Assembly: GCA_017548425.1 (NCBI GenBank)
Contig: JAFZAB010000112.1
Coordinates: 1-64,000 of the forward strand
Reading direction: 5' to 3'
Source of the DNA: Victivallales bacterium
GTDB lineage: Bacteria > Verrucomicrobiota > Lentisphaeria > Oligosphaerales > Oligosphaeraceae
DNA length: 64,000 nucleotides
The notes under the pieces were generated by a model. It was not told where the DNA came from. It saw only the letters and a list, made by a program, of their open reading frames with translations, and searched no databases. Below, one piece after another: positions 60,293 through 64,000 of this stretch (position 1 is its first letter; each line of letters begins with the position of its first letter). The position numbers were made by a program, and so were the translations under genes.

Positions 60293-60452
60293 AAAACAAT
60301 ACCAGATTTTGTGATAAAACGGCCAAAACAACACCAGATTTTGTGATAAAATGGCTAAAACAACACCAGATTTTGTGATAAAACGGCCAAAACAACACCA
60401 GATTTTGTGATAAAACGGCTAAAACAACACCAGATTTTGTGATGAAATGGCT
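60293..60452. repeat. Five-unit 32-bp tandem repeat between divergent genes
   Basis: Five contiguous 32-base units start at 60293, 60325, 60357, 60389 and 60421. All share AAAACAACACCAGATTTTGTG (one unit has a T in place of the third C), then ATAAAACGGCC or a near variant. Each holds an imperfect dyad TTTTGTGATAAAA. Units 2-4 differ at only a few positions. The unit length is not a multiple of three and there are no spacers, so neither a coding nor a CRISPR role fits. The array fills most of the 406-base gap between the sialidase-like and PL22-like genes. Confidence 0.92.
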
Positions 60453-60590
60453 AGAATAATATCAGTATTGGAAGATTGCTATGGATAAATGGCGTGGAAA
60501 TTGTTCTAAATGGCTTGTAAACATGTCTTGGCGAAGTATTATGATGATTTAACGGTGTTTGGGAAAACTCAATCATTCAGGAAATTATTT

Positions 60591-61661
60591 ATGCAGGACA
60601 ATGACAATATCGTGTTGGAAGAGCGGAAGATCGGTTTTGCAGGAAATGTGAATTTCGTTCCGTACTACACAAACAGTTCATGGAACGCGACGGATAACGC
60701 GTTCTATTTCTTCACCATGCCATGCGACGACGTGACGCCGACGCTCTGCATCTACCATGTCGATACAGATACATCCGAGCGGCTTTTTGATTTGGAATTC
60801 TTCAAGTTCAAAAAGGACAGTGTGGATTTGTTTCCCGCCGTCGTCCTTCCCAAGCGCGGTCTGATGATTTACGGAAACGACGAGAGGATCGCCGTCGCCG
60901 ATCTGAAAACAGGCAGGCAGGAAATCAAGATAACATTGGAGAAAAAGCACATTCATGGTTGCTGCATCTCGCCTGATGAACGGTGTTTATGCTATGGTGA
61001 TTCTGACGACTACGCCGTCACGGACATCCATATCGTGGATACGTTACCGCCTCAATGGAAGGATGTAAGCGTTAACACCGTCAATCTGTTCGCCAATCAT
61101 TTCCAGTTCTTTCCGAACGGCGAAGAAATCCTTTTCGCGCATGAAGGCACGACGGAAAAGATTCCGGACAGGCTAAATCTTCTCAATTGGAAGACTGGCG
61201 AGACGCGTTGCCTGCATCACCATATTTTCGATGACAACGGCCATCAGATAGAATGCATCGGCCATGAACAAGTCGCTGGAAACAAAGTGCTTGCCGTCCG
61301 TTATCCTGTCTCGCGGATGGACTTCGGCATCATCGTGGTCGATCCGAAGACCGGTTCATGTGAACTAGTGGATCAAGGCGACTACTGGCATGCGTCGTCG
61401 GACAAAAATGGCGATCAATTTGTCATGGACACCATGTGGTGGGGGAACAGCCGCCGCCGTACGGGCGGTCTTTTCGACATCACGTTGTTTGACATGAAGG
61501 AACGCAAACGCTTCGTCTTGAAGACATTCGAGGCTGGTTCCATAAACAACCAGATGTATCATCCGCACCCGCATTTCGACGGCACGGGAAAAAAGATTCT
61601 CTATTCCGTGCATCCCAAAGGAACCGAAGAGTGCCATCTCAAACTGCTTCTGCTCAAATAG
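60591..61661 (+). CDS. PL22-like oligogalacturonate lyase family protein
   Basis: A 356 aa beta-propeller. It has the PL22-type stretches NHFQFFPNGEEILFAHEG, LNLLNWKTGETRCLHHH, GHEQVAGNKVLAVRYP and HPHPHFDGTGKKILYSVHP, which contain the His residues that hold the metal in oligogalacturonate lyase. Start ATG 60591 follows AGGAAA; a longer reading from 60510 is possible but unlikely. No signal peptide, as expected for the cytoplasmic enzyme. Activity on unsaturated digalacturonate is likely for the family but not shown. Terminator at 61672. Confidence 0.68.
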   Translation: MQDNDNIVLEERKIGFAGNVNFVPYYTNSSWNATDNAFYFFTMPCDDVTPTLCIYHVDTDTSERLFDLEFFKFKKDSVDLFPAVVLPKRGLMIYGNDERIAVADLKTGRQEIKITLEKKHIHGCCISPDERCLCYGDSDDYAVTDIHIVDTLPPQWKDVSVNTVNLFANHFQFFPNGEEILFAHEGTTEKIPDRLNLLNWKTGETRCLHHHIFDDNGHQIECIGHEQVAGNKVLAVRYPVSRMDFGIIVVDPKTGSCELVDQGDYWHASSDKNGDQFVMDTMWWGNSRRRTGGLFDITLFDMKERKRFVLKTFEAGSINNQMYHPHPHFDGTGKKILYSVHPKGTEECHLKLLLLK

Positions 61662-61671
61662 GATAAGCAAA

Positions 61672-61715
61672 ACAGGCCGCCATGCAAGCAAAACATGGCG
61701 GCCTGTGATTTTTTT
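61672..61715 (+). terminator. Rho-independent terminator of the PL22-like gene
   Basis: A perfect 13-bp stem ACAGGCCGCCATG (61672-61684)/CATGGCGGCCTGT (61694-61706) followed by GA and seven T. Confidence 0.93.
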
Positions 61716-61728
61716 GGTGATAGCGTGA

Positions 61729-62700
61729 TTACAGTCCGACGGCGGCGCGGACTTTCGCCATCGTGGCGTCGGCGACTTTGCGGGCGCGGCTCGCGCCGTC
61801 CTGCAGGATGTCCTCTACCTTCTGCGGGTTGGCGAGAAGCTCCTTGCGCTTCTCGCGGGCTTCCGCGAAGTAGTCCGTGTATTTCTCGAACAGGGCCTGC
61901 TTCGCGTGGCCGTAGCCGAATTCCGGATTTTCCAGATAGTTCTTGCGGAGGGCTTCGACTTCCTCCGGCGTGGCCATCAGCTTGTACAGCGCGAAGACGT
62001 TGCAGGTGTCCGGATTCATCGGCTCGCCCATGGGGGTGGAGTCGGTCTTGATGGACATGAACTTCTTGCGGACTGGCTTGCCTTCGCCGAACAGCTCAAT
62101 CGTGTTGTTGTAGCTCTTGGACATCTTCTGTCCGTCGAGGCCGGGGATGACGGCGACTTCGGTGGAGATGTAGGCGTCCGGAACGGTCAGAATGTCGCCG
62201 AAATGGTTGTTGAAGCGGATGGCGAGATCGCGTGTCACTTCAAGATGCTGCTTCTGGTCTTTTCCGACGGGAACGAGCTGTGACTGGTAGAGAAGGATGT
62301 CGGCGGCCATGAGGGCGGGGTAGGCGAACAGGCCGTGGTTGGCCTCGAGACCATGGGCGAGCTTGTCCTTGTAGCTGTGGCAGCGTTCGAGAAGACCCAT
62401 GGGGCAGATGCAGGAAAGGAACCATGCAAGCTCTTGGACTTCAGGAACATCGGATTGACGGAAGAAAACCGTCTTCTGCGGGTCGATGCCGGCGGCGAGA
62501 AAATCGACGGCGACGCCGAACGTGCGTTCATGCAGATCCTTTGGATCGGGCATGGAGGTCATCGCGTGGTAGTTGGCGATGAAATAGAAACATTCGTTGC
62601 CGCTGTCCTGTAATGTGACGGCGGGGCGCATGGCGCCGAAATAATTGCCGATATGAAGGGTTCCAGACGGCTGGATGCCTGTAAGAATTCGTTTGCTCAT
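61729..62700 (-). CDS. trpS: Tryptophan--tRNA ligase
   Basis: Class I synthetase of 323 aa. HIGN motif in GIQPSGTLHIGNYFGAM near residue 16 and KMSKS in IPGLDGQKMSKSYNNTIELF near residue 195. LMAADILLYQSQLVPVGKDQKQHLE matches the tryptophan-binding region. The normal length and start. The next gene upstream (MBL) is separated by a 74-base gap that holds two short tandem arrays. Confidence 0.96.
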   Translation of the reverse strand: MSKRILTGIQPSGTLHIGNYFGAMRPAVTLQDSGNECFYFIANYHAMTSMPDPKDLHERTFGVAVDFLAAGIDPQKTVFFRQSDVPEVQELAWFLSCICPMGLLERCHSYKDKLAHGLEANHGLFAYPALMAADILLYQSQLVPVGKDQKQHLEVTRDLAIRFNNHFGDILTVPDAYISTEVAVIPGLDGQKMSKSYNNTIELFGEGKPVRKKFMSIKTDSTPMGEPMNPDTCNVFALYKLMATPEEVEALRKNYLENPEFGYGHAKQALFEKYTDYFAEAREKRKELLANPQKVEDILQDGASRARKVADATMAKVRAAVGL

Positions 62701-62708
62701 ATTAGTTT

Positions 62709-62773
62709 TTAGTGGTTAGTGATTAGTGGTTAGTGGCTTTGGCATTAAGCATTAAGCATTAAGCATTAAGCAT
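62709..62773. repeat. TTAGTGG and GCATTAA tandem arrays
   Basis: TTAGTGG-type heptamers with one variant (62709-62736) are followed by four GCATTAA-type units of 8-base period (62742-62773). Together they fill the gap between trpS and the MBL gene. Confidence 0.8.
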
Positions 62774-62774
62774 T

Positions 62775-63383
62775 TTAAAAGACTTGTGTTTGTTTTTCTT
62801 CTCCAATGGTCGTCGATTCGTTATGGCCGGGCCAGACTTTGACGTCGTCGGGGAGGGTGAACAGCTTCGTGCGGATGGAATGGAAAAGCGTGGGGGCGGA
62901 GCCGCCAGGGAAATCCGTTCTGCCGTAGGTGCCTTGGAAGAGGGTGTCGCCGGAGAACAACCGTTTTTCCTCTTTGAAATAGAAACAGACGCCGCCAGGC
63001 GTATGTCCCGGAGTTTCAATGATTTCATACGGATGGTTCGGCAGTTGGGGCGGCGTGTCCACAGGCTGCGGGAGGTTTTCGGCGGCGGTCAGCCATGGGA
63101 GAATGGCGTTGTCCGGGCTGAGGTACATGGCGCGGTCCGCCTCATGAATCCACACAGGCAGATTGAAGGCCGCCGACACGGCACCGACGCCGCGGATGTG
63201 ATCGACATGCGCATGCGTCAAGAGGATGCCCAACGGCTTGGCTTCGACAAGCTTGACGGCTTCGATGATGCGGTCGGCCTCGTCGCCTGGATCGATGATG
63301 AGCGCGTCATTTGTCTCGCTGTCGCGGACGATGAAACAGTTGACTTCCAGCGCGCCGACGATGACTCTTTTGATTTTCAACAT
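62775..63383 (-). CDS. MBL-fold metallo-hydrolase (glyoxalase II-like)
   Basis: A 202 aa hydrolase with the zinc motif LLTHAHVDHIRGVG (HxHxDH), then ETPGHTPGGVCFY, LFSGDTLFQGTYGRTDFPGG and VWPGHNESTTIGEE. It starts MLKIKRVIVGALEVNCFIV. Length and motif order match the small glyoxalase II-like group (YcbL type). Substrate unproven. It lies 6 bases after the glnS stop, so the two are co-transcribed. Confidence 0.93.
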   Translation of the reverse strand: MLKIKRVIVGALEVNCFIVRDSETNDALIIDPGDEADRIIEAVKLVEAKPLGILLTHAHVDHIRGVGAVSAAFNLPVWIHEADRAMYLSPDNAILPWLTAAENLPQPVDTPPQLPNHPYEIIETPGHTPGGVCFYFKEEKRLFSGDTLFQGTYGRTDFPGGSAPTLFHSIRTKLFTLPDDVKVWPGHNESTTIGEEKQTQVF

Positions 63384-63389
63384 GATAGT

Positions 63390-64000
63390 TTATCCGATGC
63401 TAGCGCCTGGGACGATGTCGCCATCGACGGTCAGCAGGCGGAGTTCGTTCTTCTTCTTGGCGGCGAGCAGCATGCCGTTGGATTCGATGCCACGGATGAC
63501 GGCGGGTTTGAGATTGACAACCATGACAATCAGTTTGCCGACGATTTCCTCCGGTTTGTAATAGGCCGCGACGCCCGCGACGATCTGGCGTTTTTCGCCG
63601 CAGTCAACTTGCAGTTTGAGCAACTTGTCCGCGTTTTCAACACGTTCAGCTTCAAGCACTTTGGAGACTTTCAACTGAAGCTTGGCGAAGTCTTCGACGC
63701 CGATGACGGCGACGTTGACGGGCTGTTCCGCAGGCTTCTTTTCCGCCTTCTTCTCCGCTTTCGGGGCGGGCTTGGCGGGCTCTTCCTTCTTTTCGATCTT
63801 CGCCCACGAATCCTTCAGGGAGACGGTCAGATTGAACACGGGATGTTCAGGGGAGTAGTCATAACGATCCGCGCAGAAATAGCCGACGCGCTCCAACTGG
63901 ACGCGCGTTTCAGGCGTGACCTTGCCGAGAGCGGGTTCGAGCTTGCAGTTGTGAAGGATGTGGAGCGAATCCGGATTCAGATTCGCGAGGAAATCCTCCT
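63390..64000 (-). CDS. glnS: Glutamine--tRNA ligase C-terminus fused to a tRNA-binding domain
   Basis: Only the last 200 or so residues are visible; the gene continues upstream beyond 64000. The first part is the GlnRS anticodon-binding barrel: DFLANLNPDSLHILHNCKLE, LERVGYFCADRYDYSPEHPV and NLTVSLKDSWAKI match E. coli GlnRS. After a Lys/Glu/Ala/Pro linker (KKEEPAKPAPKAEKKAEKK) comes a domain of about 110 residues with the Trbp111/MetG-C signature (FAKLQLKVSKVLEAERVENA, LLKLQVDCGEKRQIVAGVA and IRGIESNGMLLAA). So GlnRS here has an extra OB-type tRNA-binding arm. MBL gene follows in the same operon. Confidence 0.88.
   Translation of the reverse strand, partial: EDFLANLNPDSLHILHNCKLEPALGKVTPETRVQLERVGYFCADRYDYSPEHPVFNLTVSLKDSWAKIEKKEEPAKPAPKAEKKAEKKPAEQPVNVAVIGVEDFAKLQLKVSKVLEAERVENADKLLKLQVDCGEKRQIVAGVAAYYKPEEIVGKLIVMVVNLKPAVIRGIESNGMLLAAKKKNELRLLTVDGDIVPGASIG

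Noticed and set aside
60185-60334. N-terminal extension of the sialidase-like protein through the 32-bp array
   Set aside because: The extension would be encoded by repeat DNA and the preceding sequence, and the protein family starts at the inner ATG 60184.
60293-60452. CRISPR array
   Set aside because: The 32-base units follow one another without spacers and there are no cas genes nearby.
1-64000. tRNA genes
   Set aside because: No T-loop consensus (GGTTCGAATCC type) with matching acceptor stem was seen on either strand by reading; a tRNA scan would settle this.

Overview
The window is chromosomal DNA from a bacterium of the PVC superphylum, most likely Lentisphaerota (Victivallales-like, probably gut-associated). 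The best evidence is a pair of secretin-pathway pseudopilins with an FTLIELLVV start and a C-terminal H-X9-DG motif. A ribosomal operon without rpmD and a large set of glycan-active enzymes (sialidase-like propellers, a clan GH-A enzyme, L-fucose isomerase, a PL22-like lyase) agree with this. The placement rests on protein resemblance read by eye, not on a database search. No rRNA, tRNA, CRISPR array or prophage was seen.

Layout. 1-7021: end of the S10 operon and the whole spc operon (rpsC' rplP rpmC rpsQ rplN rplX rplE rpsN rpsH rplF rplR rpsE rplO secY), closed by a strong terminator. 7134-11863: dus, the SRP RNA with its own promoter, dnaX, recR and a Xer recombinase. 11895-18018: a lipoprotein, a CPBP protease, ung, an aminotransferase, a large secreted protein with an internal duplication, and pyrD. 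18185-24868: two zinc-ribbon proteins, xseA-xseB, a rhomboid protease, two paralogous pseudopilins separated by a fold-back element, and an HU protein. 24992-27766: hisS and an archaeal-type aspS. 27944-35500: a secreted sialidase, a SprT/DUF2786 protein, a histidine phosphatase, a YbjQ pair with a PrsW-like protease, and an FAD oxidoreductase. 35684-43267: a secreted GH-A enzyme, fucI, a lactonase and purD. 43406-52687: sugar and keto-acid dehydrogenases and isomerases, GT2, a PHP phosphatase, eda and a nucleotidyltransferase. 52744-58985: an atypical ROK protein, a two-repeat acidic protein, then rpsP-khpA-trmD-rplS-rnhB-pcnB. 59069-64000: a cytoplasmic sialidase-like protein, a PL22-like lyase, trpS, an MBL hydrolase and the 3' end of a glnS fused to a tRNA-binding domain.

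How the genes fit together. Housekeeping blocks for translation, DNA repair and secretion alternate with short loci for host or plant glycan use. Secreted hydrolases release sugars; FucI, the lactonase, Eda, the GFO/IDH enzyme and the xylose-isomerase-like protein could process them; a ROK-like kinase next to a nucleotidyltransferase could activate a sugar. These links are inferred from neighbourhood.

The most unusual layer is intergenic. Nearly every gap of any size holds a short tandem array with 7-9 bp units (TCTGGAAGT-type, AGCTTAA/GGCTTAT-type and others), a GC-rich palindrome, or both. There is also a five-copy 32-bp array between divergent glycan genes, a roughly 295-bp nested fold-back element, and a three-way-junction RNA or operator candidate just before rpsP.
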